Made by a program: the position numbers and the translations under genes. Shown here in pieces: positions 28,337 through 37,152 of a stretch of 64,000 nt of DNA; within the stretch, counting starts at the first letter, position 1, and each line of letters opens with the position of its first letter. Origin of the DNA: Hyphomonas sp. (lineage in GTDB: Bacteria > Pseudomonadota > Alphaproteobacteria > Caulobacterales > Hyphomonadaceae). The DNA is taken from positions 327,451-391,450 of the forward strand of contig NZ_JALHLS010000002.1 in NCBI RefSeq assembly GCF_022844445.1, in the 5' to 3' direction. The notes under the pieces are model-generated. The model saw nothing but the letters and a program-made list of their open reading frames with translations, ran no database searches and was not told the origin of the DNA.

Positions 28337-28900
28337 ATGCGGCTCAAAGCGCCAAGGATTGCCCCACTCGCAGACGCGGACATGAACGCCGATCACCGCG
28401 AAGCGCTTGCCGCCCAGTTCGGCCGCGGCAATGTCTACAACATCTTTCGCACGCTTGCCCGCGCCCCGGAGGCCTACCGGGGCTTCATGCGCTGGGGCGG
28501 TTACATCCTTTCGGACAAGAACAGCCTCGCCCCGCGCGAGCGGGAAATCGTCATCCTGCGGGCCGGCTTCAACTGGAAGTCCGGCTACGAATGGGCGCAG
28601 CATGTGCGCATCGGCAAGCAGTGCGGCCTCACCGATGACGAGATCGTCCGCATCAAGGCCGGCCCCGACGCGCCCGGCTGGAGCGCCATCGACGCGGCCC
28701 TCCTGCGCGCCACCGACGAGCTGACCTCCGACGCCTTCGTCACTGACAAGACCTGGGGGCAACTGGCCCCGCTGACCGAAAAGCAACGTATGGATCTTGT
28801 GATGACGGTTGGTCAGTACACTCAGGTCTCGATGATGCTGAATTCCTTCGGTGTGCAGCTCGACGATGACCTGACCCTTGATCCGGACCTCGCCAAGTGA
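28337..28900 (+). CDS. Carboxymuconolactone decarboxylase (CMD) family protein lacking the redox Cys pair
   Basis: The 187-residue protein has the CMD/AhpD helical fold signature (SLAPREREIVILRAGFNWKSGYEWAQHVRIG). The EWxxH motif is present but the CxxC/CxxxH peroxidatic cysteines are missing, so it is not an AhpD-type peroxidase. The family includes gamma-carboxymuconolactone decarboxylases and many uncharacterised enzymes. Strong GGAGGA ribosome site. Coupled to the SDR gene by GTGA overlap, suggesting a shared catabolic step. Confidence 0.82.
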   Translation: MRLKAPRIAPLADADMNADHREALAAQFGRGNVYNIFRTLARAPEAYRGFMRWGGYILSDKNSLAPREREIVILRAGFNWKSGYEWAQHVRIGKQCGLTDDEIVRIKAGPDAPGWSAIDAALLRATDELTSDAFVTDKTWGQLAPLTEKQRMDLVMTVGQYTQVSMMLNSFGVQLDDDLTLDPDLAK

Positions 28901-29712
28901 GCGGCGCGCCTGTCACCGGGCGCCTCGGCGGAAAGATCGCCATCGTCAGCGGAGCCGGGCAGGCCCCTGGCGAAACTATAGGTAACGGCAAGGCCATCGC
29001 CATCCTCTTCGCCCGTGCCGGGGCGCAGGTGCTCTGCGTCGATCGGGATCAGGCCCGCGGCCAGCTTACCGTGGAAGCGATCACCGCCGAAGGCGGCGCC
29101 GCAACGCTGTGCGTGGCGGACGTTTCCTCCGCTGAAGGCGCCGCCACCATCATCGCCGCCTGCGATGCCGCGTTCGGCCCGCCGGACATCCTCGTGAACA
29201 ATGTCGGCATCGGCGACGCGGGCGACGGTCCCGCCCACAAGGCCAGCGAAGAAGCCTTCGACCGCACACTCCGTATCAACCTGAAAAGTGCCTGGCTGCT
29301 AACGAAAGCCGTCATGCCCGGCATGCTCACGCGCCAGCGCGGCGTCATCGTCAACATCTCCTCGCTCGCCTCGATCGCAGGCGGACACCAGCTTGCCTAC
29401 GAAATCTCCAAAGCCGGCATGAACCGTCTCACGCAGAGCGCCGCGGTGGCCGGTGCCTCCTGCGGTGTGCGAGTCAACGCCGTCACGCCCGGTCTGATGG
29501 ATACGCCGATGGCCATCGGCGGCATCGCCCGCATGCGAGGCATTCCGGAGGAGGAGCTGCGCGCCGAACGCGCCGCCCGCGTGCCGATGCGCTTCATGGG
29601 CACCGGCTGGGACACGGCTCACGCCGCGCTTTTTCTCGCCAGCGACGAAGCCCGTTTCATCACCGGTGCCATCCTGCCTGTCGATGGCGGCGCGAGCGCC
29701 CGGATCGGCTGA
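28897..29712 (+). CDS. Short-chain dehydrogenase/reductase
   Basis: A classical 271-residue SDR. The nucleotide site is GAGQAPGETIGNGKA near 18-32, followed by the NNVG motif (LVNNVGIGDAG), catalytic Ser in ISSLAS and YxxxK in AYEISKAG. The D at the end of beta-2 (CVDRD) suggests NAD(H) preference. The substrate is unknown. The GTG start overlaps the CMD gene stop, so both are likely one transcript. Confidence 0.88.
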   Translation: MSGAPVTGRLGGKIAIVSGAGQAPGETIGNGKAIAILFARAGAQVLCVDRDQARGQLTVEAITAEGGAATLCVADVSSAEGAATIIAACDAAFGPPDILVNNVGIGDAGDGPAHKASEEAFDRTLRINLKSAWLLTKAVMPGMLTRQRGVIVNISSLASIAGGHQLAYEISKAGMNRLTQSAAVAGASCGVRVNAVTPGLMDTPMAIGGIARMRGIPEEELRAERAARVPMRFMGTGWDTAHAALFLASDEARFITGAILPVDGGASARIG

Positions 29713-29774
29713 AACTGCTTCCCTTTACGTAATGGGTTGCCGTCCTCCGGCGGAGCGCTAAATTCGCGCTGAAT

Positions 29775-29789
29775 GTAAACACTGTTCAC
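29775..29789 (+). promoter_or_regulatory. TetR-type palindromic operator candidate
   Basis: GTAAACA-C-TGTTCAC is a 7-1-7 dyad with one mismatch, 20 bases before the nitronate monooxygenase start. Its size and centre resemble operators of TetR-family repressors. A second partial half-site (CTTTTAC) overlaps the right side. No TetR gene is adjacent. Confidence 0.38.
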
Positions 29790-29809
29790 TTTTACTCAGA
29801 GGTAGTCTC

Positions 29810-30805
29810 ATGGCCTTGCCGCCCGTCCTTCAGAACCTGCGCATCCCGGTGATCGCCTCGCCGCTCTTTATCATTTCGGGACCTGACCTGGTCATCGCGC
29901 AGTGCAAGGCGGGCGTCGTCGGCAGCTTCCCGGCGCTGAACGCGCGTCCGGGGCCCGTGCTGCACGAATGGCTGGACCGGATCACCACCGAACTCGGCGA
30001 ATACAACATTAAGAACCCTGACCGTCCGGCCGCGCCGTTCGCCGTCAACCAGATCGTCCACAAGACGAACAACCGCCTCGACCACGACATTGAAGCCTGC
30101 GTGAAGTTCAAAGTGCCTGTGATCATCACCTCGCTCGGCGCCCGCAAGGACGTGAATGACGCGATCCACTCCTATGGCGGCATCGTTCTGCACGACGTGA
30201 TCGACACCTGGTTCGCCAAGAAGGCCCTCGAGAAGGGCGCCGATGGCCTTATCGCTGTGTGCACCGGTGCCGGCGGCCATGCCGGCGTGCTCTCGCCTTT
30301 TGCGCTGATCCAGGAAATCCGCGAATTCTTTGACGGCCCGCTCGCCCTCTCCGGTTCAATCGCCACCGGCGGCGCCGTCGCTGCCGCGCTCGCGATGGGC
30401 GCCGACATGGGCTATATTGGCTCTGCCTTTATCTCCTGCGACGAAGCCAACGCGATGGAAGGCTACAAGGACGCCATCGTGAAATACGGCGCCGAAGACA
30501 TCACCTACTCGAACCTCTTCACCGGCGTGCACGGCAACTATCTCACGCCGTCGATCATCGCCGCCGGGCTTGACCCGAAAAACCTGCCGGAAAGCGATCC
30601 CTCGAAGATGAACTTCGGCTCTGGCGGCAACACAGAAGCAAAGGCCTGGAAAGACATCTGGGGCTGCGGGCAGGGCATCGGCGCCATCAAGGCCCGCGTG
30701 CCGACGCAGGTTTTCGTCGACCAGCTTGTGCGTGAATACGAAGACTCCCGCGCCGCAGTCGCCAAGGGCCTGGGTTTCGTCCGTAAGCAGACTGTTACCG
30801 CCTGA
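29810..30805 (+). CDS. Nitronate monooxygenase (2-nitropropane dioxygenase family)
   Basis: The 331-residue FMN TIM-barrel protein carries the family motifs PLFIISGPDLVIAQCKAG, the GADGLIAVCTGAGGHAG block and GSIATGGAVAAALAMGADMGYIGSAF. It oxidises nitronates or related toxic compounds. AGAGG lies 6 bases upstream of ATG 29810. A TetR-like palindrome sits in the leader, so a substrate-responsive repressor is likely. Confidence 0.88.
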   Translation: MALPPVLQNLRIPVIASPLFIISGPDLVIAQCKAGVVGSFPALNARPGPVLHEWLDRITTELGEYNIKNPDRPAAPFAVNQIVHKTNNRLDHDIEACVKFKVPVIITSLGARKDVNDAIHSYGGIVLHDVIDTWFAKKALEKGADGLIAVCTGAGGHAGVLSPFALIQEIREFFDGPLALSGSIATGGAVAAALAMGADMGYIGSAFISCDEANAMEGYKDAIVKYGAEDITYSNLFTGVHGNYLTPSIIAAGLDPKNLPESDPSKMNFGSGGNTEAKAWKDIWGCGQGIGAIKARVPTQVFVDQLVREYEDSRAAVAKGLGFVRKQTVTA

Positions 30806-30816
30806 GCCTTCGGCGC

Positions 30817-30842
30817 GTCATCCTGGCGAAAGCCGGGGTGAC
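30817..30842. terminator. GAAA-loop hairpin, bidirectional terminator / REP-like repeat
   Basis: An 11-base stem with two or three G-U pairs closes a GAAA loop (GGC-GAAA-GCC). It lies between the convergent nitronate monooxygenase and AEC transporter genes. The same core recurs at 32807-32832, so it may be a dispersed REP-like element. No T tract follows. Confidence 0.5.
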
Positions 30843-30847
30843 AGCGG

Positions 30848-31774
30848 CTACACCGCTCCGAGCCAGAGGATCACGCCCCAGGTCAGCGGCAGCGTGAGGG
30901 CGGCCAGCAGCGTCTGAGCCGCAATGAAGTTGGCCGCCAGCGTCGTATCCCCGCCCAGCTCCCGCGCGAGCACATAGGAGTTTGGCGCGGTTGGCGTCGC
31001 CGCGCAGATCAGCGCAATGGCCAGCGGCAGTCCGCTCAGACCAATCGCGAGTCCGATCACCAACGTCGCCGCCGGCAGGCCGATCAGCCGCACAAAGGAC
31101 CAGGTGAAGGTGCGCAGGCCTGCCCGCTTCAGCGCGCCAAGGTCGACGCCCGCGCCCGCGCTCAGCAAACCCAGGGCAATCGCGGCATTCGCCAGCATCT
31201 TTAATGTCTCGTCCGCAATCGGGGGCAGGCGCACATGGAAACTCGCCAGCGCAATTCCGATCAAGCAGGCATAGATCAGCGGATTTCGCGTCAGAGCCAG
31301 CAGCGGCCGGGGCTTCTCGCCTGGCGGGCGCTCGGCATGGCTCACCAGGGCGTACACGGAAATGACGTTCGCCACCGGGATCATTGCCGCCGCCGCAAGG
31401 CTGACGAGCGCAAGGCCTTCGTCGCCGAACAGCAGCCCGCCCAGCGACAGGCCGATAATCGTATTCCAGCGCACATTGGATTGGATGATCGTGCCCACCC
31501 CCGGCGCGCTCATCCCGGGCCAGAGGCGCGCCGTCAGGCCGAACCCGCCCATCACGATCTGCGCCGCCATCAGCGCGGCGATCATCACCCAGGGCGCGCC
31601 GTCAAAATCCGCATTTGCCAGTGCACGGATGATCAACGCCGGCAGCAGCACAAGGAAGGAAAGCCGGTCCAGCGCCCGGAAAGCCTCACCCGGCACGAGG
31701 CCTCGCCGAGCCAGCAGCTGCCCCAGCGTGACGATCAGGATGACCGGCACCAGCGCGGTGAGGAAAGCGCTCAT
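30848..31774 (-). CDS. AEC-family transporter
   Basis: The 308-residue protein is an auxin-efflux-carrier family permease with about ten membrane helices in two halves: [23 protein letters not shown] at the N-terminus, an internal polar region ([25 protein letters not shown]), and [14 protein letters not shown] near the C-terminus. AEC proteins move organic acids or other anions; the substrate is unknown. The start at 31774 overlaps the ruvX stop (ATGA). An upstream in-frame extension to 32119 covers ruvX and was rejected. Confidence 0.88.
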   Translation of the reverse strand: MSAFLTALVPVILIVTLGQLLARRGLVPGEAFRALDRLSFLVLLPALIIRALANADFDGAPWVMIAALMAAQIVMGGFGLTARLWPGMSAPGVGTIIQSNVRWNTIIGLSLGGLLFGDEGLALVSLAAAAMIPVANVISVYALVSHAERPPGEKPRPLLALTRNPLIYACLIGIALASFHVRLPPIADETLKMLANAAIALGLLSAGAGVDLGALKRAGLRTFTWSFVRLIGLPAATLVIGLAIGLSGLPLAIALICAATPTAPNSYVLARELGGDTTLAANFIAAQTLLAALTLPLTWGVILWLGAV

Positions 31775-32238
31775 GCGCCTTTCTCCAGCCGCTCCAGCGC
31801 CGCATGCAGGATCATCGCCGCCGCCATTGCATCGATCCGGTCGGCGCGCCGCTGCTCGGTGAAGGACAGCTCCCGGACGATCTCGTCTGCCGCCACGGTG
31901 GAATAGCGCTCGTCCTGGAAGGCCACCGGAATGTCGCGCACCTTCAGCAGGTTCGACACCAGCGTGCGCACCGACTGCACGCGCGGGCCCTGCGTGCCGT
32001 CCGTGTTCAGCGGCAGGCCCGCCACGAGGCCGACGCCCCCCCGCTCGTCCCAGATCTCGAAAAACCGCGCCAGGGCAGGGGCCAGCTTCACCTTCGGGAT
32101 CGTCTCCACCGGGCTGCACAGAATGCGGCTGAGGTCGGTCGCCGCCACGCCCAGCGTCTTGGTCCCCGGGTCGAGGCCGATCAGGACGCCCTTCGCGGGC
32201 AGGTCGAACAGGTCAACAACGGGCATCGCAGGGCACAT
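31771..32238 (-). CDS. ruvX: Putative pre-16S rRNA nuclease/Holliday junction resolvase RuvX (YqgF)
   Basis: The 155-residue protein shows the RNase H-like YqgF motifs [31 protein letters not shown] and the C-terminal DAMAAAMIL with conserved Asp. It acts on the 5' end of pre-16S rRNA and is also discussed as a resolvase. An alternative start is ATG 32226. Divergent from gatC, as in other alphaproteobacteria, and coupled to the AEC gene. Confidence 0.9.
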   Translation of the reverse strand: MCPAMPVVDLFDLPAKGVLIGLDPGTKTLGVAATDLSRILCSPVETIPKVKLAPALARFFEIWDERGGVGLVAGLPLNTDGTQGPRVQSVRTLVSNLLKVRDIPVAFQDERYSTVAADEIVRELSFTEQRRADRIDAMAAAMILHAALERLEKGA

Positions 32239-32296
32239 ACCGCCTTGAAGCCGCTTTGCCTATCGCGTAATCGGGCAGTCCGACTGGAGCCTTCCC

Positions 32297-32584
32297 ATGA
32301 CCGTTACCCGCGACGACGTCCGCAAAGTTGCCCGCCTGTCTCGTATTGCGGTGCCGGAAGAGCGACTTGACGAACTTGCCGGCGAGCTGAACGGCATCAT
32401 GGGCTGGATCGACCAGCTGAACGAAGTTGATGTCGAAGGCGTCGAGCCGATGACTTCGGTCGTCGAGACGAAACTCCCCATGCGCGACGATGTGGTCACC
32501 GACGGCAACATCCAGGACCAGGTCCTCGCCAACGCCCCTCGCACCGAGCACGGCTTTTTCGTTGTGCCCAAGGCTGTGGAATAG
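32297..32584 (+). CDS. gatC: Asp/Glu-tRNA amidotransferase subunit C
   Basis: The 95-residue protein has the GatC pattern: VRKVARLSRIAV, LAGELNGIMGWIDQLNEVDVEGVEPM and the C-terminal GFFVVPKAVE. GatC stabilises the GatAB complex that converts Glu-tRNAGln (and Asp-tRNAAsn) to the amide form. gatA begins 2.5 kb downstream on the same strand; the DNA between holds a small gene and an opposite-strand group. Confidence 0.95.
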   Translation: MTVTRDDVRKVARLSRIAVPEERLDELAGELNGIMGWIDQLNEVDVEGVEPMTSVVETKLPMRDDVVTDGNIQDQVLANAPRTEHGFFVVPKAVE

Positions 32585-32664
32585 CGCGCCTTACAATCCG
32601 CCCCGAAGCGCCTTACGTCAGAGGCAGAGGTCCATTCCGGCCTCGGTTGCTGAAAGCACACGCC

Positions 32665-32793
32665 ATGGCCAAGGGTCAGAAGAAGTCCAACAAGGAAATC
32701 CGCAAACCGAAAGCCGAAAAGGTGAAACCGAAACTCGGCGCCCCCGTCGCCCGCCCCGGTGACCTCAAGGGCATGGAACATCTGAAGCGGTAG
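32665..32793 (+). CDS. Small conserved basic protein, 42 residues
   Basis: An ORF starting MAKGQKKSNKEIRKPKAEKV and ending HLKR, very rich in Lys. Short proteins with the same MAKGQ.KSN.E.RKPK opening are widespread in proteobacteria and have no assigned role; their charge suggests nucleic-acid binding. It lies 80 bases after gatC, with no strong ribosome site. The resemblance to the family is recalled, not searched. Confidence 0.7.
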   Translation: MAKGQKKSNKEIRKPKAEKVKPKLGAPVARPGDLKGMEHLKR

Positions 32794-32806
32794 GCTTTGG
32801 TGTCAT

Positions 32807-32832
32807 CTCACCCCGGCGAAAGCCGGGATGAG
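32807..32832. repeat. GAAA-loop hairpin, REP-like
   Basis: Arms of 11 bases with one mismatch (CCCGGC-GAAA-GCCGGG core) lie 13 bases after the small basic gene and before the convergent MDR gene. It shares its core with 30817-30842. It may end transcription on both sides or belong to a dispersed repeat family. Confidence 0.5.
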
Positions 32833-32967
32833 CAGAGCACAAGAAGCTTATCGCAAGCGAAGTCGGCGCAGAGAGCGGGCTCACCAACCCGCCGGTCCAG
32901 GCCCATGCCTCGACACCGCTCAGCATGAGCTATCCGGACGGGAACCCGCTCCCTTTTCGCAGCAGCG

Positions 32968-34107
32968 CTATTTCGCCGGATTGATCAGGTACTTCGTCCC
33001 AGTCGCCTTCGCGTTGTAGGCTTGGAGCGTTTTCAGATCGAGCGCCTCGGCGAGCGAGATTTCCGCCGTGTAGTGACTGGCAAACGTCGTCGTCAGTTCG
33101 TCGACAACGCGCTGGCGCATCTTCGCGCGCACTTCCGGGCCAACCTTCTGAAGGAACGGCGTCAGCAGGTAGCCGCCCAGGTTCCAAGCAAAGCCCACGC
33201 CCGGCGGCACCTGGGTCTGCGACATGTCGAGCCGGCCATAGATATAGACCTGCGTCTCCTGGCCCGAGCCATAGCGGCTGAATTCCTTCATGTTACGGCT
33301 CGCCGCCGCTTCCATCGCCACCAGCAACTGACCGGCCAGCGGCCCGCCGCCGATCGCATCAAAGCCCAGCGTCGTCTTCGTTTCGGCCAGTGCCGTGATC
33401 AGCTCTTCCATGAAGGTCGGCGAGGAAGAATCGACGATGTATTTCGCACCGAGGCCCTTGAGCAGGTCCGCCTGCTCCTTCTTGCGTACCACGTTGACCA
33501 GCGGAACATTGTCCTTCTGGCAGATCTTCACCAGCATTTGGCCGAGGTTGGAGGCCGCCGCCGTATGCACGATACCGGTGCGCTTCTGCATCCGCATCGT
33601 CTCGACGAAGGACAGCGCCGTCAGAGGGTTTACGAAGCAGGACGCGCCATCCTTGGCCGAAGTGCCATCCGGCAGGGGCAGCACCTGCGCCACGTTCAGC
33701 ATCCGGTACTGCGAGTACATTTCGCCGCCGAGGCCGGCCACCATCTTGCCGAGCAGCGCCTGCGCGGCCGGCGACGAGCCTGCCTTCACCACCACGCCCG
33801 CGCCCTCGTTGCCGACCGGCATGGACTGGTCCATCCGCGCCGCCATCGCCCGCATCGCCGGAGCAGGCACTTTCGCGGTGATCACCGGGCGGTCCTTCGT
33901 GCCGGACTGCACCGCCGTGCTCATGTCCGCCCCGCCGACCAGCAGGCCGAGGTCTGACGGGTTGATCGGCGTTGCCTCGACGCGGATCACCACGTCATCG
34001 GGGCCCGGCTCCGGCACGGCGACGTCCGCCAGGGAAATCTCGAGTTCGCCCGAAGCCTTCAGATGGCTGCGGAGCTGGAGCGCGGTCTTGGGAACCGTGT
34101 TGGTCAT
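32968..34107 (-). CDS. MDR-family quinone/enoyl reductase-like protein
   Basis: The 379-residue protein is a medium-chain dehydrogenase without zinc ligands: GroES-like N-terminal domain (VIRVEATPINPSDLGLLVG, NEGAGVVVKAG), then a Rossmann domain (TAAASNLGQMLVKICQ, NVVRKKEQADLL, GFDAIGGG). It resembles trans-2-enoyl-CoA or quinone reductases using NADPH. The start at 34107 with GGAGGA upstream is preferred to an open extension to 34173. Substrate unknown. Confidence 0.82.
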   Translation of the reverse strand: MTNTVPKTALQLRSHLKASGELEISLADVAVPEPGPDDVVIRVEATPINPSDLGLLVGGADMSTAVQSGTKDRPVITAKVPAPAMRAMAARMDQSMPVGNEGAGVVVKAGSSPAAQALLGKMVAGLGGEMYSQYRMLNVAQVLPLPDGTSAKDGASCFVNPLTALSFVETMRMQKRTGIVHTAAASNLGQMLVKICQKDNVPLVNVVRKKEQADLLKGLGAKYIVDSSSPTFMEELITALAETKTTLGFDAIGGGPLAGQLLVAMEAAASRNMKEFSRYGSGQETQVYIYGRLDMSQTQVPPGVGFAWNLGGYLLTPFLQKVGPEVRAKMRQRVVDELTTTFASHYTAEISLAEALDLKTLQAYNAKATGTKYLINPAK

Positions 34108-34138
34108 TGTGTTGTCCTCCCGGAACAGGGTTGCTGCG

Positions 34139-34522
34139 CTAAAGCGCTTCTTCGGCAAAGTCCTGATAGTCAATCAGAATTTCGGCGTCCGATGCGATAT
34201 CGGTCAGCGCGGTCAGGGTGACGGTTTGTGCGTCCGCGTCAACCTCAAACCCGGCATTCGCGTCCGGGCTGTGATTGCACATCGAGATTTCCCCGAACGC
34301 CACCGCGCAGCGCACGGCGCCGTCCGACCGCTCATCGACATAGAAAACATAGTGATAGAGCCGTGTTGCCTTCAGGTGCGCTGTATCCTCATGGCTGAGG
34401 ATCAAAAGCGGGAAAACGCCGACAATGCTGCCGGCCGCTATCCTACCCGAAGCAAACAAACCGCGTCCATGCAGGGGCGAGGTGCGAACCTCGGCGCGGC
34501 CCCCTTCGTTTCGTGCCAGCAT
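34139..34522 (-). CDS. SET-domain protein (predicted lysine methyltransferase)
   Basis: The 127-residue protein has the compact SET fold: HGRGLFASGRIAAGSIVGVFP at the N-terminus, ISMCNHSPDANAGFE (the NHxxxAN cofactor/substrate motif) and the C-terminal EILIDYQDF. Bacterial SET proteins methylate lysines on few known targets. No pre-SET or post-SET Cys domain is present. It lies 31 bases before the MDR gene and 53 bases after the DUF6491 gene, on the same strand. Confidence 0.8.
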   Translation of the reverse strand: MLARNEGGRAEVRTSPLHGRGLFASGRIAAGSIVGVFPLLILSHEDTAHLKATRLYHYVFYVDERSDGAVRCAVAFGEISMCNHSPDANAGFEVDADAQTVTLTALTDIASDAEILIDYQDFAEEAL

Positions 34523-34575
34523 GGCGCCGTCTGTAGCATGCGCCGAAGCGCGCGCCAGCCGGGTCAGGCTGGATT

Positions 34576-35004
34576 TTATTCCGCAGCTGGGGCCGCCTCA
34601 GTCTCGGCCTTCTTCGCCTTCTCGTCCCATTCGCGCATCTCGGTGATCAGGCACCGGTTGTTTCCGAACGAGTCGCCCAGCGTGCGCGCCACGATGATCG
34701 CATCGCCCGGCGTCAGGCAGCCCGTCGCGCTGTCCACTGCAATCGCTTCGGCAAACTCGAGGTCCGGGCATCCGGCCGTGACTTCCACCATGAACCGGTC
34801 GCGTCCCTCGTGCAGCACCACGGTCCGGCGTTCGTTCAGGCTGAACCCGTCGATGTTAGAGGAAAAGCAAATGCGCTTTGCCTCCTCGCCAAGGCGCGGG
34901 TCATCAGCATAGTCCGCCAGGCTCTGTTTGCGCGGCTCTGCCGGCCCGCTGGCGCAGGAGACAAGGGCGACTGTAGCCGCAAGAGCCAGGGCGACGTGTT
35001 TCAT
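34576..35004 (-). CDS. DUF6491-like lipoprotein
   Basis: The 142-residue protein has a lipoprotein signal (MKHVALALAATVALVSCAS; lipobox VSC) and a conserved domain with paired cysteines (RICFSSNIDGFS, TAGCPDL, ATGCLTPGD, NNRCLITEM), the pattern of DUF6491. The tail is Lys/Ala-rich. Role unknown. Start ATG 35004 replaces an open extension to 35079, which lacks a signal. It is divergent from gatA. Confidence 0.75.
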   Translation of the reverse strand: MKHVALALAATVALVSCASGPAEPRKQSLADYADDPRLGEEAKRICFSSNIDGFSLNERRTVVLHEGRDRFMVEVTAGCPDLEFAEAIAVDSATGCLTPGDAIIVARTLGDSFGNNRCLITEMREWDEKAKKAETEAAPAAE

Positions 35005-35140
35005 GGCGGAATCCTCCAGGGCGGCTTCTGTCTGCCCGGTCAGTTTGCGCCCCCGGCGGCGCTGCCGCAATGGGCTCACGGAGACTTGAACTTTTGCCCC
35101 GAGGGCCCTAGCAGGCGGAGTTCATGTAAAGGGACGCCCC

Positions 35141-36613
35141 ATGACCGATCTCACCGCCCTGACCCTCGCCAAAGCGCTGGATGGGCTGAAATCGAAACAG
35201 TTTTCCTCAGTCGAGCTGACGCAGGCATTCGTCAGCGCCATCGAGGGCGCGCGCGTTCTGAACGCCTTCATCGTCGAGACGCCCGAAAAGGCGCTGGACA
35301 TGGCCAGGGCGTCGGATGCCCGCCGCGCCAAGGGTAAGGCCGGCAAGCTCGACGGCGCTCCCCTCGGCATCAAGGACCTCTATTGTACCAAAGGTGTGCG
35401 CACGACCGCCTGCTCAGGCATCCTCGGCGAGTTCACGCCCACCTACGAATCCACCGTCACGCAAAACCTGTGGGACGAGGGCGCCGTCATGCTGGGCAAG
35501 CTCAACATGGACGAGTTCGCCATGGGCTCGTCCAACGAGACTTCGCGTTTCGGCAACGTGATCAACCCCTGGCGCCGCAAGGGCGACAATCAGGGGCTCA
35601 CCCCCGGCGGCTCCTCGGGCGGCTCGGCCGCCTCGGTCGCCGCCAATCTCTGCCTCGCCGCCACCGCCTCCGACACCGGCGGCTCGATCCGCCAGCCCGC
35701 GGCGTTCACGGGCACCGTCGGCATCAAGCCGACTTATGGCCGCGCCAGCCGCTACGGCATGGTCGCCTTCGCCTCGTCGCTCGACCAGGCCGGCCCGATC
35801 GCCAAGACGGTCGAAGACAGCGCCATCCTCCTCGAAGTCATGTGCAGCCATGACCCGAAGGATTCCACCTCGCTGGACATCAAGACGCCGGACTGGCGAA
35901 AAGATGTCCGCAAGGGTGTGAAGGGCATGAAGATCGGCATCCCGAAGGAATACCGGATCGAAGGCCTCTCCGAAGAAATCGACGCGCTCTGGCAACAGGG
36001 CATCAAGTGGCTGAAGGAAGCCGGCGCCGAAATCGTCGATATCTCGCTGCCGCATACAAAGTATGCGCTGCCCGCCTATTACATCGTCGCTCCGGCCGAA
36101 GCCTCGTCCAACCTCGCCCGCTATGACGGGATGCGCTACGGCGCGCGCGTCGAGGGAAATAATCTGACAGGCACCTATGAAGGCACCCGCGCCTCCGGTT
36201 TCGGCAAGGAAGTCCAGCGCCGCCTGATGATCGGCACCTACGTGCTTTCCTCCGGCTACTACGACGCCTACTACCTGCGCGCCCAGAAAGTCCGTACTAA
36301 GATCTTTCAGGATTTCGTAGAAGCCTTCGAGAAGTGCGACGCCATCCTGACACCCGCCTGTCCGTCGCCCGCTTTTGCCTTCGGTGAAAAGTCGGGTGAC
36401 CCGGTGGAAATGTACCTCAACGACGTCTTCACGGTGACCGCAAACCTCGCCGGCCTGCCGGGCATCGCCGTGCCGGCGGGCCTGTCCGCCAACGGATTGC
36501 CGCTCGGCCTGCAGGTCATCGGCAAGGCACTCGGCGAGGCTGCCTGCTTCCGGGTCGGCGGCGCGCTAGAAGATGCAGCCGGCTTTGTGGCCAAGCCGGA
36601 ACGCTGGTGGTAA
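35141..36613 (+). CDS. gatA: Asp/Glu-tRNA amidotransferase subunit A
   Basis: The 490-residue amidase subunit has the triad K78 (LGIKDLY), the GGSSGG loop (157-162) and nucleophile S182 (DTGGSIRQP). It liberates ammonia from glutamine and channels it to GatB. The Met at 35141 gives the full family length. It leads a gatA-(membrane protein)-gatB run on the plus strand. Confidence 0.96.
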   Translation: MTDLTALTLAKALDGLKSKQFSSVELTQAFVSAIEGARVLNAFIVETPEKALDMARASDARRAKGKAGKLDGAPLGIKDLYCTKGVRTTACSGILGEFTPTYESTVTQNLWDEGAVMLGKLNMDEFAMGSSNETSRFGNVINPWRRKGDNQGLTPGGSSGGSAASVAANLCLAATASDTGGSIRQPAAFTGTVGIKPTYGRASRYGMVAFASSLDQAGPIAKTVEDSAILLEVMCSHDPKDSTSLDIKTPDWRKDVRKGVKGMKIGIPKEYRIEGLSEEIDALWQQGIKWLKEAGAEIVDISLPHTKYALPAYYIVAPAEASSNLARYDGMRYGARVEGNNLTGTYEGTRASGFGKEVQRRLMIGTYVLSSGYYDAYYLRAQKVRTKIFQDFVEAFEKCDAILTPACPSPAFAFGEKSGDPVEMYLNDVFTVTANLAGLPGIAVPAGLSANGLPLGLQVIGKALGEAACFRVGGALEDAAGFVAKPERWW

Positions 36614-36622
36614 TCTGGCCGC

Positions 36623-37096
36623 ATGGCTCGTTTTTTCGCAATCTTCTCGATCGTCCTCATCCTGGGCGTGATCATGATGAGCGGGATCCTCTCCCGCTAT
36701 GGCTACAGCCTGGCTGATCCCGAAATGCGGATCATGCTGGGCATCTGCCTGTTCGTCGCGCTGTATGTTGCCTGGCGCATCAACGGCGTGCTGAAAGCCC
36801 GCTCGCTGAAGCTGTCTGATCGCGAGGCGCCCGGCGGGGCAGGGCAGGGCAAGCTTGCCGGCCTGTTCGCCCCGCGCAGCAAGGCGCTCGCCGCGCGTGA
36901 GGCCCAGCTCGCCGCCCGCCGGCGCAAGCTGGTCGCCGAAGGTAAGCTCGCCCCCGAGGAGGCTGGCCCTGAGCCCGCCCCGGCGCCCGAACCCGTACCC
37001 GTCCCGATCGCCACGTCGCCCACAAACGTCAAGGACCGTATGGCCGCCCGCCGCGAGCGGGTCCGCAAAGCCCGCGAAGAAGGCAAGCTGGACTGA
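36623..37096 (+). CDS. Membrane protein with Ala/Pro-rich tail, between gatA and gatB
   Basis: Two N-terminal membrane helices (about 4-24 and 36-53) are followed by a basic region, a coiled Ala/Arg segment ([14 protein letters not shown]) and a Pro-rich linker ([14 protein letters not shown]), ending in [21 protein letters not shown]. The 157-residue protein has no recognised domain. It starts 9 bases after gatA, so it is probably co-transcribed. Confidence 0.72.
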   Translation: MARFFAIFSIVLILGVIMMSGILSRYGYSLADPEMRIMLGICLFVALYVAWRINGVLKARSLKLSDREAPGGAGQGKLAGLFAPRSKALAAREAQLAARRRKLVAEGKLAPEEAGPEPAPAPEPVPVPIATSPTNVKDRMAARRERVRKAREEGKLD

Positions 37097-37152
37097 ACGG
37101 CCCAGCTTCTCCTAGAAGCGCAACAGATCACCCGAAAGCACCCGAGACCCCG

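Noticed and set aside
30848..32119. A 423-residue version of the AEC transporter
   Set aside because: The extra N-terminal part overlaps ruvX in another frame and is not hydrophobic.
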